A stretch of DNA of 30,805 bases from a virus, in IMG/VR virus record IMGVR_UViG_3300020430_000064, positions 1 through 30,805 of that record, one strand, 5' to 3'. The notes beneath the pieces were generated by a model. It saw only the letters and a list, made by a program, of their open reading frames with translations. It had not been told where the DNA came from and searched no databases. Positions 22,667-30,570 of the stretch are shown here, in pieces. Numbering within the stretch: the first letter of the stretch is position 1; every line of letters begins with the position of its first letter. The translations under genes and the position numbers were made by a program.

Positions 22667-24101
22667 ATATACATTTGATGTACAAAAACTTTATATGGAG
22701 ATGCTACTAGCAGATGCAGAATCGTTTGCCAGGGCACAGAACATATTCAAACCAGAATCGTTTGACAGGAAACTACAACCTATCGCAAAGTTCATAAAAG
22801 ACTACATGGACGAGTATAAGGTCATGCCTGAAGTCGAGCAAGTAAATGCAAAATTTGATATCAAACTAAAGTCAGCAAAAGACCTAGACCCAAGTCATTT
22901 CAACTGGCTACTAGACGAATTTGAAACGTTTTCAAGACACAAGGCACTAGAAAGTGCGATATTACAATCAGCAGACCTTTTAGAAAAAGGAGACTATGCT
23001 CCGGTAGAGGACATGGTCAAAGATGCGGTGAATGTAGGACTGACACGTGATCTTGGTACAGACTACTTTGAGGATCCAAAGGGAAGACTAGAGGCACTCA
23101 AAGCGAACAACGGACAGGTCAGCACTGGCTGGACCAATTTAGACAAGAAACTGTTTGGTGGATTTAACCGAGGAGAACTAAACATCTTTGCAGGTGGATC
23201 AGGCGCAGGTAAGAGTTTGTTCTTGCAGAATCTTGCAGTAAATTGGGCACAGGTTGGCCTGAACGTTTGTTATATATCATTTGAATTGAGCGAACAACTT
23301 ACTGCTATGAGATTGGATGCCATGATGACCAACATTCCAACACGTAAGGTTTTTCCAGAAATAGACAATGTGGAAATGAAAGTTAAGATGTTGGCCAAGA
23401 AGTCCGGAACTTTGCAGATCAAATATCTACCAAGCGGCAGTACTGTTTTGGACATCAGAACATATCTAAAAGAATTAGAACTGAAGAACAAAAAGAAAAT
23501 AGATTGTATATTGATAGACTATCTGGACTTGATGATGCCCAAGAGCAAAAGGATCTCTCCTGCAGACTTGTTCATAAAAGACAAGTATGTATCAGAAGAG
23601 TTGCGAAACTTGGTTGTGGAAAAACAATGTATACTGGCGACAGCATCACAGTTGAATAGAGCGAGTGTTGAAGAGATAGAGTTTGATCACTCTCACATTT
23701 CGGGCGGACTGTCCAAGATACAGACTGCAGATAATGTCATAGGTATATTCACAAGTAGAGCAATGAAGGAACGTGGAAGATATCAAATACAGTTCATGAA
23801 GACAAGATCTAGTTCTGGTGTTGGACAAAAAGTGGACTTAGAGTTTGATGTCGACAGTCTAAGAATAAGGGATTTGGCCGACGACCCAGAGTACAAACAG
23901 TTTGACAAACAGAGAAGCACGATATACGATTCTCTAAAACAAACTTCTAAGGTGTCTGCATCAGATGGCACACCAAAGGATGCACGAAACGACGTGCCGG
24001 ATCCACGTAAGGGTGACACAATAGGTAAAGTCAAGGCCACTGTAGAAGGTGGTAAACTGAGACAACTTCTTAACGAACTGCACTCAGATGAAGAACAATA
24101 A
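22659..24101 (+). CDS. 41: Replicative DNA helicase gp41 (DnaB family)
   Basis: This hexameric 5'-3' helicase drives the fork with gp61. The Walker A is GGSGAGKS at 179-186 and the Walker B strand is CILIDYLDLM at 283-292. The N-terminal region of about 140 residues is helical, as in DnaB-type helicases. An arginine-containing motif (HISGGLSKI) is near residue 345-352. The length (480) matches T4 gp41 (475). Its ends overlap the oxygenase before by 8 bp and the endonuclease III gene after by 14 bp. The assignment is firm. Confidence 0.94.
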   Translation: MAEYTFDVQKLYMEMLLADAESFARAQNIFKPESFDRKLQPIAKFIKDYMDEYKVMPEVEQVNAKFDIKLKSAKDLDPSHFNWLLDEFETFSRHKALESAILQSADLLEKGDYAPVEDMVKDAVNVGLTRDLGTDYFEDPKGRLEALKANNGQVSTGWTNLDKKLFGGFNRGELNIFAGGSGAGKSLFLQNLAVNWAQVGLNVCYISFELSEQLTAMRLDAMMTNIPTRKVFPEIDNVEMKVKMLAKKSGTLQIKYLPSGSTVLDIRTYLKELELKNKKKIDCILIDYLDLMMPKSKRISPADLFIKDKYVSEELRNLVVEKQCILATASQLNRASVEEIEFDHSHISGGLSKIQTADNVIGIFTSRAMKERGRYQIQFMKTRSSSGVGQKVDLEFDVDSLRIRDLADDPEYKQFDKQRSTIYDSLKQTSKVSASDGTPKDARNDVPDPRKGDTIGKVKATVEGGKLRQLLNELHSDEEQ

Positions 24102-24768
24102 TGATATTCAATACATATATGAGAAGTTAAGTTCTCTTTATCCGCACTATTCAAATAAAAAACCTAAAGCAAAAATTTATTCCAAAGCCTACACAAGTTT
24201 GATAGGGGTAATGCTTTCTGCACAGAGTCAAGATAAAAGAACAGCAATAGCATGTAGGCAACTTTTTTCATTGGCAGACACCCCCGAAGAGATGATAAAG
24301 TTAACACGAGAAGAAATTATAGAAGCAATAAAACCCGCAGGACTGTTCAATGCAAAGAGTAAAAATATTCTTGCGACTAGTAAAATCCTTATAGAAAAAT
24401 TTAATGGTATTGTTCCTAATACCCAAAAAGAATTAATGACACTTCCTGGTGTTGGCCGTAAAAGTTCTGACATTGTGATGCGTTTTGTATTCGGAGAACC
24501 ACACATAGCCGTTGACACTCACGTCTTTAGAATGTTATGGCGATTGGGTTGGGCAGACAGTCTCGACGAAGGTAAGGCTTCCATCACAGTCAACAACACG
24601 ACACCTGGCAAGTACAAGTACGGTGCCCACATGTGGTTGATTACACATGCAAAGAAAGTTTGCAAATCAAGAACTCCTATCTGTGATCCGTGTGCAATCA
24701 GTGCCGTTTGTGACAAGAGAGATATTACAATTCCAAAAAGTAAATTACGCCAAAATCTCACAGCATAA
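24088..24768 (+). CDS. nth: Endonuclease III-like DNA glycosylase/AP lyase
   Basis: This 226-residue protein is a complete base-excision enzyme of the Nth family. The helix-hairpin-helix LPGVGRK is at 119-125, with the catalytic Lys125 equivalent to E. coli Lys120. The catalytic Asp143 is in AVDTHV (matching Asp138). The [4Fe-4S] site is C-x6-C-x2-C-x5-C with Cys192, 199, 202 and 208, all present. Nth removes oxidised pyrimidines. T4 uses DenV for a different lesion, so this is a distinct repair gene. It is coupled to gp41 by a 14-bp overlap. Confidence 0.95.
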   Translation: MKNNNDIQYIYEKLSSLYPHYSNKKPKAKIYSKAYTSLIGVMLSAQSQDKRTAIACRQLFSLADTPEEMIKLTREEIIEAIKPAGLFNAKSKNILATSKILIEKFNGIVPNTQKELMTLPGVGRKSSDIVMRFVFGEPHIAVDTHVFRMLWRLGWADSLDEGKASITVNNTTPGKYKYGAHMWLITHAKKVCKSRTPICDPCAISAVCDKRDITIPKSKLRQNLTA

Positions 24769-24779
24769 TAATATGCGTA

Positions 24780-24787
24780 GATAAATA
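24780..24787 (+). promoter_or_regulatory. T4-like late promoter
   Basis: GATAAATA matches the late consensus TATAAATA except in the first base, and it is followed by TATC. It lies 35 nt before the ATG at 24823. A late start for a polymerase-like gene would be unexpected, so either this box is fortuitous or the gene is expressed late. Confidence 0.5.
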
Positions 24788-24797
24788 TATCTGCTCA

Positions 24798-24823
24798 AGG
24801 CAATAACAGGCAAACACAGGCAA
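24798..24823 (+). repeat. Three direct AGGCAA repeats at 10-nt period in a gene leader
   Basis: AGGCAA occurs at 24798, 24808 and 24818, exactly 10 nt apart, with the last copy running into the ATG. No normal Shine-Dalgarno is seen, so the AGG of the last copy may serve instead, at very short spacing. The gp32 leader has two similar motifs. A translational operator is possible. Confidence 0.55.
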
Positions 24824-26511
24824 TGAAAAAAGACAAAGAACTAAACGACATAACAAGGCTGTACGATAGATTCATTAGGCAATGCCCAGGCACAGAAGAA
24901 TACACGCAAAGGCTCGCTGAGGAAACTCAAATCATCCTTCGACTACGTTTCGTAGACTACTTCATCCAAATATGTGACATACTTGCAATAACCAGAGACA
25001 TACCTCATATGACTCGTGGCAGTGCGGGTTCATCACTTGTCTGCTATCTACTTGGCATAACAGATGTAGATCCTGTGGAGTGGGATATACCGGTTGCACG
25101 GTTTCTCAATCCAAACAGAGACGACCTCCCTGATGTTGATATTGATTTCCCCCATCACAAACAGAACGAGGTTATGCAGAGAATATTCAAACGATGGCCG
25201 GGACGCAGTGCTAGAATATCTAACTACGTGCTCTATCAAGATAAGTCAGCAAGGCGAGAAGCGGCCAAACGTTTGGGTGTAAAGGGTAACCTACCCCGCA
25301 GGTTCACATATGATTCTTTGGGTATAGACACCAAGGAAGCCAAAAGAATCGAAAATAAATTGAAAGGTAAGAAAAGATGCATATCAAAACACTGCGGAGG
25401 AATACTGATGTTTCAAAGACAACTACCAAAAAGCCTGTTCACGGCAGAGAATCAAATACTACTAGACAAGAACGAAGTGGAGGACCTAGAACATCTAAAA
25501 GTGGATATTTTAGCCAATCGTGGTTTATCACAACTCATAGAAATAGAACCTACTATGAAACTGACAGACTACCCAGAGGAAGATGCCGCTACCTCGGACC
25601 TTTTGTGTCGAGGAGACGTGTTAGGGGTCACACAGGCCGAGAGTCCGGCCATGAGGAGATTGTTCAGGGCAATACAACCAAAGAGTAGGAAAGACTGTGT
25701 ATTCGCAACTGCACTGATAAGACCTGTTGCTATATCAGGGAGGAAGAAGGCAACCATGTTTCATGACTGGAGTAAGGAACGTATGAGTGATACGATAGTG
25801 TACGAGGACGATGCCATAGATCGGATATCAGAAGTACTAGACATAGACAAGTACGAGGCAGACATGTACCGTAGAGCATTTGCGAAAAAGAATGAAGAAA
25901 AGATAATGGAATTCATAACTAGGTTGGGTAATCATCCACGCAAAGATGAGATAATCGCAATGCTACAATCTTTATCCGGTTTCGGTTTGTGTAGAGCTCA
26001 CGCTGTAAATTTAGGGAGACTGATATGGGCATTGGCCTATCAGAAAGCACACAACAAAGAAAAATTTTGGAGATCCTGTTTGAAACACTGTCAAGGTTCA
26101 TATAAACGTTGGGTCTACAGAACAGAAGCCAAGCGTGTGGGTATAGAAGTCGTTACACCTAGCAAATCAGATAGATGGGACACACCACAGTTCCAATACA
26201 GGAAGTATGGATGGTGGAGCCAGAATGATTTTATGCCTGGCATGTATGTAAAAGAATTATATCTCGACAAGGTCGAGTTTGCCGGAATGATAGCAAACGG
26301 ACGAGTGTTTCGAGGTGACAAAGGAAGATACGTTACATTCCTTACTCTAGGAGTTGGCAACGGAGAATACATAGACGTCACCATAAAAAAAGCATTTGCA
26401 TACAGCGACCATGACGTTGTATGGGGACAGGGAACTATAAGACACTCCAACAATTCGGACTATGTGGAGTGCTACGATTCCAAGGGATTTAGATTAGAAA
26501 AATTCCTGTAA
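24823..26511 (+). CDS. PHP-less DnaE-type (family-C) DNA polymerase
   Basis: This 562-residue protein keeps the core of DNA polymerase III alpha. The RGSAGSS motif is at 65-71, followed by DPVEWDIPVARFLNP, and the catalytic motif PDVDIDF at 103-109 (Asp104, Asp106). HCGG is at 190-193, the third Asp is Asp228 in LKVDIL, GVTQAES is at about 268-274, IRPVA at 299-303, and FGLCRAHAVNLGRL at about 387-400. A C-terminal OB-fold domain is likely at about 483-540 (FAGMIANGR, YVTFLTLG). The PHP domain and the long finger and beta-binding parts are missing; E. coli DnaE has 1160 residues. T4 relatives use family-B gp43, so this is unusual. It could be a second polymerase or a lesion-bypass enzyme. Confidence 0.87.
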   Translation: MKKDKELNDITRLYDRFIRQCPGTEEYTQRLAEETQIILRLRFVDYFIQICDILAITRDIPHMTRGSAGSSLVCYLLGITDVDPVEWDIPVARFLNPNRDDLPDVDIDFPHHKQNEVMQRIFKRWPGRSARISNYVLYQDKSARREAAKRLGVKGNLPRRFTYDSLGIDTKEAKRIENKLKGKKRCISKHCGGILMFQRQLPKSLFTAENQILLDKNEVEDLEHLKVDILANRGLSQLIEIEPTMKLTDYPEEDAATSDLLCRGDVLGVTQAESPAMRRLFRAIQPKSRKDCVFATALIRPVAISGRKKATMFHDWSKERMSDTIVYEDDAIDRISEVLDIDKYEADMYRRAFAKKNEEKIMEFITRLGNHPRKDEIIAMLQSLSGFGLCRAHAVNLGRLIWALAYQKAHNKEKFWRSCLKHCQGSYKRWVYRTEAKRVGIEVVTPSKSDRWDTPQFQYRKYGWWSQNDFMPGMYVKELYLDKVEFAGMIANGRVFRGDKGRYVTFLTLGVGNGEYIDVTIKKAFAYSDHDVVWGQGTIRHSNNSDYVECYDSKGFRLEKFL

Positions 26512-26521
26512 ATATGGGTAT

Positions 26522-27508
26522 ATGCCCAATCTTACTATGCCAACCCCAATAGAACTAGCGTTCGAACCAATTAACCTTTGTAACGCAAGATGCTTCTGCT
26601 GTCCATACACATACCTAGAAAAGGATAAGGAGTACAGGGGAAAAAGGATGTCTGAAGACCAGGTGAGAACACTCATACATGATTTTGCAGATGGTATAAA
26701 AGAACATAATATAAATCCAAAATATACAGTTGTCAAACCATGGCGTTATTCTGACCCGTTAGTCAACCCATACATGGAACTGGTTTTTGATTTGTGTCAA
26801 AGGTATAATCTTAAAGTGAACATTACAACAAACGCGGTAAGTTTTACAGAACGAAAATGCAAAATAATAGAACGGTACATCAATAGTGTAAACAAAATAA
26901 ACATTTCAATAATAGGTTTCAACAAAGAAGAAATAAAAGAATGGATGGACATTGACTGGGACGTCACAAAAGAAAGATTAAAATTTATAAAAGAAAACTA
27001 TCCTCAAGTAAGCAGAAAAATGATTATAGGTGTCAAACATAAAATACAACGTCCAACTATAGAACACTACGGACCGGTAGTTGAACAAATACAAAAACTT
27101 ACTTTAGGAAAGGTAAAGAAGAAAGCGGACTGGTTAGAAAGCAGAGTTGAGTGGAACGGTCTTAAGACAGACGAATTTGACTTTCCCATTTCTGAAAAGC
27201 AATTTGTACAAGGCTGTTCCATGGTCAACGGCAAGATATTAAGGACGCTAGAAGTTCTTGTTGACGGGCAGGCTGTCCTATGTTGTGATGACGCCACAGG
27301 GAAAACAAACTTCGGTAATGTATTTGATATAGGGATAAAGGGTGCTTGGAAGAATCTTGTAGCATATCATAAGGAAATATTCAGTAACGAGTACACAGAA
27401 TCCAAAACAAACATGATGTGTAACACCTGCAGTAGAGCAAAGTTTAATTGGACCGACGCTAGAACACAGTCAATATATGCAGAACATAGCAGATACCTCA
27501 ATCAGTAG
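26522..27508 (+). CDS. Radical SAM protein with C-terminal SPASM-like cysteines
   Basis: This 328-residue protein has the radical SAM motif C-x3-C-x2-C at Cys20, 24 and 27 (LCNARCFCC), which binds the [4Fe-4S] cluster that cleaves S-adenosylmethionine. Extra cysteines at 232, 254/255, 300 and 303 (CNTC) fit an auxiliary SPASM/twitch cluster. Such enzymes mature peptides or modify glycans and cofactors. It lies 10 nt after the DnaE-like gene, with an ATG at 26522 that begins just before the conserved region. The substrate is unknown. A second radical SAM protein follows at 27790. Confidence 0.85.
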   Translation: MPNLTMPTPIELAFEPINLCNARCFCCPYTYLEKDKEYRGKRMSEDQVRTLIHDFADGIKEHNINPKYTVVKPWRYSDPLVNPYMELVFDLCQRYNLKVNITTNAVSFTERKCKIIERYINSVNKINISIIGFNKEEIKEWMDIDWDVTKERLKFIKENYPQVSRKMIIGVKHKIQRPTIEHYGPVVEQIQKLTLGKVKKKADWLESRVEWNGLKTDEFDFPISEKQFVQGCSMVNGKILRTLEVLVDGQAVLCCDDATGKTNFGNVFDIGIKGAWKNLVAYHKEIFSNEYTESKTNMMCNTCSRAKFNWTDARTQSIYAEHSRYLNQ

Positions 27509-27619
27509 CGAAAGCGTAAATTACCAAAAAAGCGTTTTTTAGAAAATAACGCGAAGCGTTAAAAAGCGTAAAGCAGGCCTGACCTGAACGATAATTACAG
27601 TAACAATGGGAGTTACACA
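27509..27619 (+). other. Intergenic spacer with AGCGT repeats and a small hairpin
   Basis: This 111-bp gap is the longest without a gene in the plus-strand part. AGCGT occurs four times at 27513, 27531, 27555 and 27565. A palindrome TAACGC-GAA-GCGTTA at 27547-27561 forms a 6-bp stem with a 3-nt loop, and an A6-GCG-T6 stretch lies at about 27526-27540. No T-run follows the hairpin on plus, but on minus it is followed by TTTTCT, so a weak terminator on that strand is possible. A GGGAG ribosome-binding-like site precedes the ATG at 27620. Confidence 0.6.
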
Positions 27620-27793
27620 ATGGGCATACACTATGATTACAAAAGCACCAGAGGTGACAAGAAAATGCGAAAGCAACAGGAACGTGAGGAGCGAAGGCGC
27701 AGAAAGAAAAAAAACAACTCCCAAAAACCAAACAGCACTATACCCGAGAATGTGGTGCTGACTCTTGACATGTTGACTGATCCCAACAGATGA
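27620..27793 (+). CDS. 57-residue basic protein coupled to a radical SAM gene
   Basis: This small ORF begins at ATG 27620 with GGGAG about 8 nt upstream and ends at TGA 27791-27793, overlapping the radical SAM gene by ATGA. The first half is very rich in Lys, Arg and Glu (KMRKQQEREERRRRKKK); the second half is less charged (NSTIPENVVLTLDMLTDPNR). It has no Cys. Its fused translation with a radical SAM enzyme resembles the arrangement of peptide precursors and their maturases, but no known precursor motif is visible. It could equally be an RNA- or DNA-binding protein. Confidence 0.6.
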   Translation: MGIHYDYKSTRGDKKMRKQQEREERRRRKKKNNSQKPNSTIPENVVLTLDMLTDPNR

Positions 27794-28806
27794 TAAACAA
27801 ACGACTATTTGAACACTACGGCATAGACACCAACAAGGACCTCGGCATCAAGAGCATATGTGGCAGGCCCTACGACACTGTGCTTATAGACAAGCAGGGT
27901 TCGTGCTACGCCTGTGAGTGCACCGCGTGGTTGCCACAGAGCATAGGCAACCTGCAGGTAAAAACCCTGTCAGAGATCATAGGATCCAACATGCACAGAC
28001 ACCTGCAGGAATCAATAAAAGACGGGACATACAGATACTGCAACAACAAACAGTGCACCTACATCAAGACCAATTCGTTCGATTCTCCCGCGGGAGGCAT
28101 AAAACATCTGCGATTGGCAATAGACGACAGTTGCAATCTGCGATGCCCTAGTTGTAGGAAGAACCTTATATTCCACAAAGAGGGCTCCGCATACAACCTG
28201 GGCATAAGGCTGGCGGACAGGATAAACGAATGGCTACAGACCCATGAGGGATCCATACAGGTGCACATAGGATCCGACGGGGATCCATTCGCATCGCACG
28301 TGTACAGATACTTCATGGACCAGACGCCCGAGCGTGACAACATAAAATATTCCATCCTGACCAACGCACTGATGTTCCGAGAGTTCCACACACGTGTTCC
28401 CTACGTGATGAGGAATCTGAACGAATTGGGAGTCAGCATAGACGGCGCCAGCAAGGCCACCTATGAGAAACTGCGACTGGGTGGTCGTTGGGACAAAGTC
28501 AACGATAACCTCCAAAGCATTGCGGAGGCCAAACAGAAACACGGCTTCAAGTTCATACTGTACTTCGTGGTTCAGAAGGATAACCACCATGAGATGGATG
28601 ACATGTTGGCCTTGGGTGAACGCTATGGCGCAGACAGGGTGAACTTCTCGCTGATCGAGGACTGGGGAGTGCTACCAGATTTCAAATCTAAACTACCACC
28701 GTTAGAAGACCCACGATTCAAGGAAATGTTGGACAGGTGCACAAGATCGAGGCTGGGCCAGACCTGGTTGCCGGGCGGTGTTGTCAAGGCACGACCCCTT
28801 ATATAG
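27790..28806 (+). CDS. Radical SAM protein with N-terminal SPASM-like cluster
   Basis: This 338-residue protein has C-x3-C-x2-C in DSCNLRCPSC (Cys115, 119, 122), so it is a radical SAM enzyme. Before this, residues 24-89 hold Cys24, 39, 42, 44, 84 and 89, which look like a SPASM-type domain placed at the N-terminus instead of the usual C-terminus. The segment IGNLQVKTLSEI is typical of SPASM (IGNL...L.EI). A conserved GVSIDGAS motif is in the barrel. The gene has clearly higher GC than most of the window, suggesting separate origin. It converges on the SGNH gene with 2 nt between them. Confidence 0.85.
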   Translation: MINKRLFEHYGIDTNKDLGIKSICGRPYDTVLIDKQGSCYACECTAWLPQSIGNLQVKTLSEIIGSNMHRHLQESIKDGTYRYCNNKQCTYIKTNSFDSPAGGIKHLRLAIDDSCNLRCPSCRKNLIFHKEGSAYNLGIRLADRINEWLQTHEGSIQVHIGSDGDPFASHVYRYFMDQTPERDNIKYSILTNALMFREFHTRVPYVMRNLNELGVSIDGASKATYEKLRLGGRWDKVNDNLQSIAEAKQKHGFKFILYFVVQKDNHHEMDDMLALGERYGADRVNFSLIEDWGVLPDFKSKLPPLEDPRFKEMLDRCTRSRLGQTWLPGGVVKARPLI

Positions 28807-28808
28807 GA

Positions 28809-29480
28809 TTACTTCAGTTTATTTTTAAATCGAGATATGAACAGTTCCGCGAAACGCTTGTGGTGGTTCGCTCCATAGTGTTCGCCGTCACTGGCCAGAT
28901 CAGGATCTTTATACTGCTGTCGCTGTTCAAACTTATCCCAGTAGGGCCAGCAGTTCTCTATTGTGTAGGTATCTAACACATTGAGTTGTGGAATGTGTTC
29001 GTGGTATGAGTCTTGGGCGAAGCAATGGAACGTCTTGCAATCGTTGTGCTCAGCAAATTTTTCAACCAAGAAAACGTTTTTCAGGAAGTTGTTTTTGTCT
29101 GTGTGCTCATCCTCGTCCTTAAGCACAGTGTCGTAACTAATGACATCCTGCGGTTCTCTGCCTAATCGCTCTCTCCTGCTCCAGAATGGCCAACACACTA
29201 TCACTATGCTGGGGTGTATAACTTTCTGTGAGCCATACAATATCCTGACCACCTTGTCTCCACTGGCGCCCGGTTGGCCCAGGTTCCAATATCTCAAACG
29301 ATCTGTGTTGTGCCTAGACAAGTGCGCCACCCAGTGACTGTCGTCGTCATGTCCGACTCCATACGTGTGGGAGCAACCCAGCACCACGACGTTCTTCTTG
29401 CCGTCGGGCATAGGATCCCAACTGGGACATCTATAGTTGCCCGGTGGTAGTTCAGTGTCTGAATACTGTCCAAATTTCAT
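28809..29480 (-). CDS. SGNH-hydrolase-like protein (copy 3)
   Basis: This 223-residue protein has GCSHTYG at 35-41 (Ser37 the likely nucleophile), then a LGQPGASGD segment (Gly and Asn/Ser region of block II), and a DGEHYGANHHKRF segment near the end that fits block V with a His. The family is SGNH/GDSL esterase-like. It differs from the two NGCSF-type copies at 6927 and 29785. It is coupled by a TAATG junction to the gene at 29480. A role in esterase or deacetylase action on glycan is possible. Confidence 0.75.
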   Translation of the reverse strand: MKFGQYSDTELPPGNYRCPSWDPMPDGKKNVVVLGCSHTYGVGHDDDSHWVAHLSRHNTDRLRYWNLGQPGASGDKVVRILYGSQKVIHPSIVIVCWPFWSRRERLGREPQDVISYDTVLKDEDEHTDKNNFLKNVFLVEKFAEHNDCKTFHCFAQDSYHEHIPQLNVLDTYTIENCWPYWDKFEQRQQYKDPDLASDGEHYGANHHKRFAELFISRFKNKLK

Positions 29481-29782
29481 TAGGTTGATCCTTTTGCTAA
29501 TTCTAATTTCTTGTTTATCGCATGTGATATGTAAAGTTCAAGAAACCCCATCCTACCTTTGTGACCAAATATGCTTGGGTATTTCATCTTGGCCATCATG
29601 AGATATTTCTCGTCAGCGTAGACGTCTAATCTATTCTTGCCTTTTGGATATTTGAACTCCAATGCTTTATTCCTCCAGAGGTAATCGATCATTTTGGATT
29701 CATCCAACAACATCTGCTCTGCCAACTTAGGTGGTATGTTCTCCTTGTGGTGCTTGATCCTTACCGAATAGAATTTTTTCAT
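29480..29782 (-). CDS. Small basic hypothetical protein
   Basis: This 100-residue protein is rich in Lys and Arg, with several Tyr and Met residues. It has no motif that I recognise and no membrane segment. It lies between two SGNH hydrolase-like genes, 2 nt after one and sharing 1 nt (TAATG) with the other. It therefore belongs to that run. The function is unknown. Confidence 0.7.
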   Translation of the reverse strand: MKKFYSVRIKHHKENIPPKLAEQMLLDESKMIDYLWRNKALEFKYPKGKNRLDVYADEKYLMMAKMKYPSIFGHKGRMGFLELYISHAINKKLELAKGST

Positions 29783-29784
29783 TT

Positions 29785-30549
29785 CTAAAGTATCTTGTTA
29801 TCACGCACATGACGATACAGCAGTTCCGCCCACTTGTGATGTCCTTGTTGGTTTGGGTGAGCATCGTTGTGAGATTTTTTCATGTTGTTTACCACAACGT
29901 ACTCATAGTGTGATTGCACATAACCTTCGTTGGGAATAGTGATAGGTTCCTTTGACAGTTTCATAGCATTGTATCTTTTGATGTTCTCCTTGACGTGCTC
30001 TGATTCCTCGAAGTTGTAGAAGTGTTTTCTATCCACCGCGTCCTTGAGATGTATCAAGTCGCCATCCTGCTGTAGGTCATTACTCAGTGCCCAATACATC
30101 AGATACGGTATGTCATGGTATTTGAAAAAGTGTTGCAGAGCAAGTATGTTGGTGTACATCTTGAATGTTGCTGTGTAGTCTATGTCGACATCGGGATCTC
30201 GGGATATCCAGTCCTGTTCCCAGGTACGCCAACTGGCCCACTGATATGAGAAATCCCTAACTGCCCCTTTGATGCCGGGGACCTTCTCCGTGGGTGTTGG
30301 ACCATTTATGTAGTCCCATCTATGTGACGATGACCAACCTATAGACACAAATGTGTCCTTGAACCTTTCTGGATTTTTATAGAACCAGTGCATGGTCGTT
30401 GTGACTATCCTGTCATTACCTCGGCCACCCTTTGCCAACATGATGGTTGGTTCCAGTGCCAACTTCTCGCCTAGTTTCTGATGCACACTCATGTAAGTCT
30501 TTTTAGTGCTGAAACTACAACCATTGCTGAGGTGATATCTGATGCCCAT
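29785..30549 (-). CDS. SGNH-hydrolase-like protein (copy 2)
   Basis: This 254-residue protein matches the copy at 6927 in layout. The nucleophile Ser12 lies in SNGCSF, then KGGRGND, IGWSSSHRWDY and, near the C-terminus, NDAHPNQQGHHKWA. I start it at the ATG at 30549. A longer in-frame start at 30606 would cover tRNA-Arg and read the T-arm as protein, which is false. The N-D-x-H spacing is shared with copy 1. It follows the tRNA cluster and may be expressed from the same transcript. The gene is more GC-rich than most of the left part. Confidence 0.78.
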   Translation of the reverse strand: MGIRYHLSNGCSFSTKKTYMSVHQKLGEKLALEPTIMLAKGGRGNDRIVTTTMHWFYKNPERFKDTFVSIGWSSSHRWDYINGPTPTEKVPGIKGAVRDFSYQWASWRTWEQDWISRDPDVDIDYTATFKMYTNILALQHFFKYHDIPYLMYWALSNDLQQDGDLIHLKDAVDRKHFYNFEESEHVKENIKRYNAMKLSKEPITIPNEGYVQSHYEYVVVNNMKKSHNDAHPNQQGHHKWAELLYRHVRDNKIL

Positions 30550-30570
30550 GCCAATATTTAATGGTAGGTT

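Noticed and set aside
27547-27561. Rho-independent terminator after the first radical SAM gene
   Set aside because: The stem is only 6 bp and has no T-run after it on the plus strand, so I list it as a hairpin only.
27498-27731. Minus-strand ORF across the spacer and the small basic gene
   Set aside because: It is hydrophobic and Cys/Phe-rich, as expected for the antisense of an AT- and Lys-rich region, and lacks a ribosome binding site.
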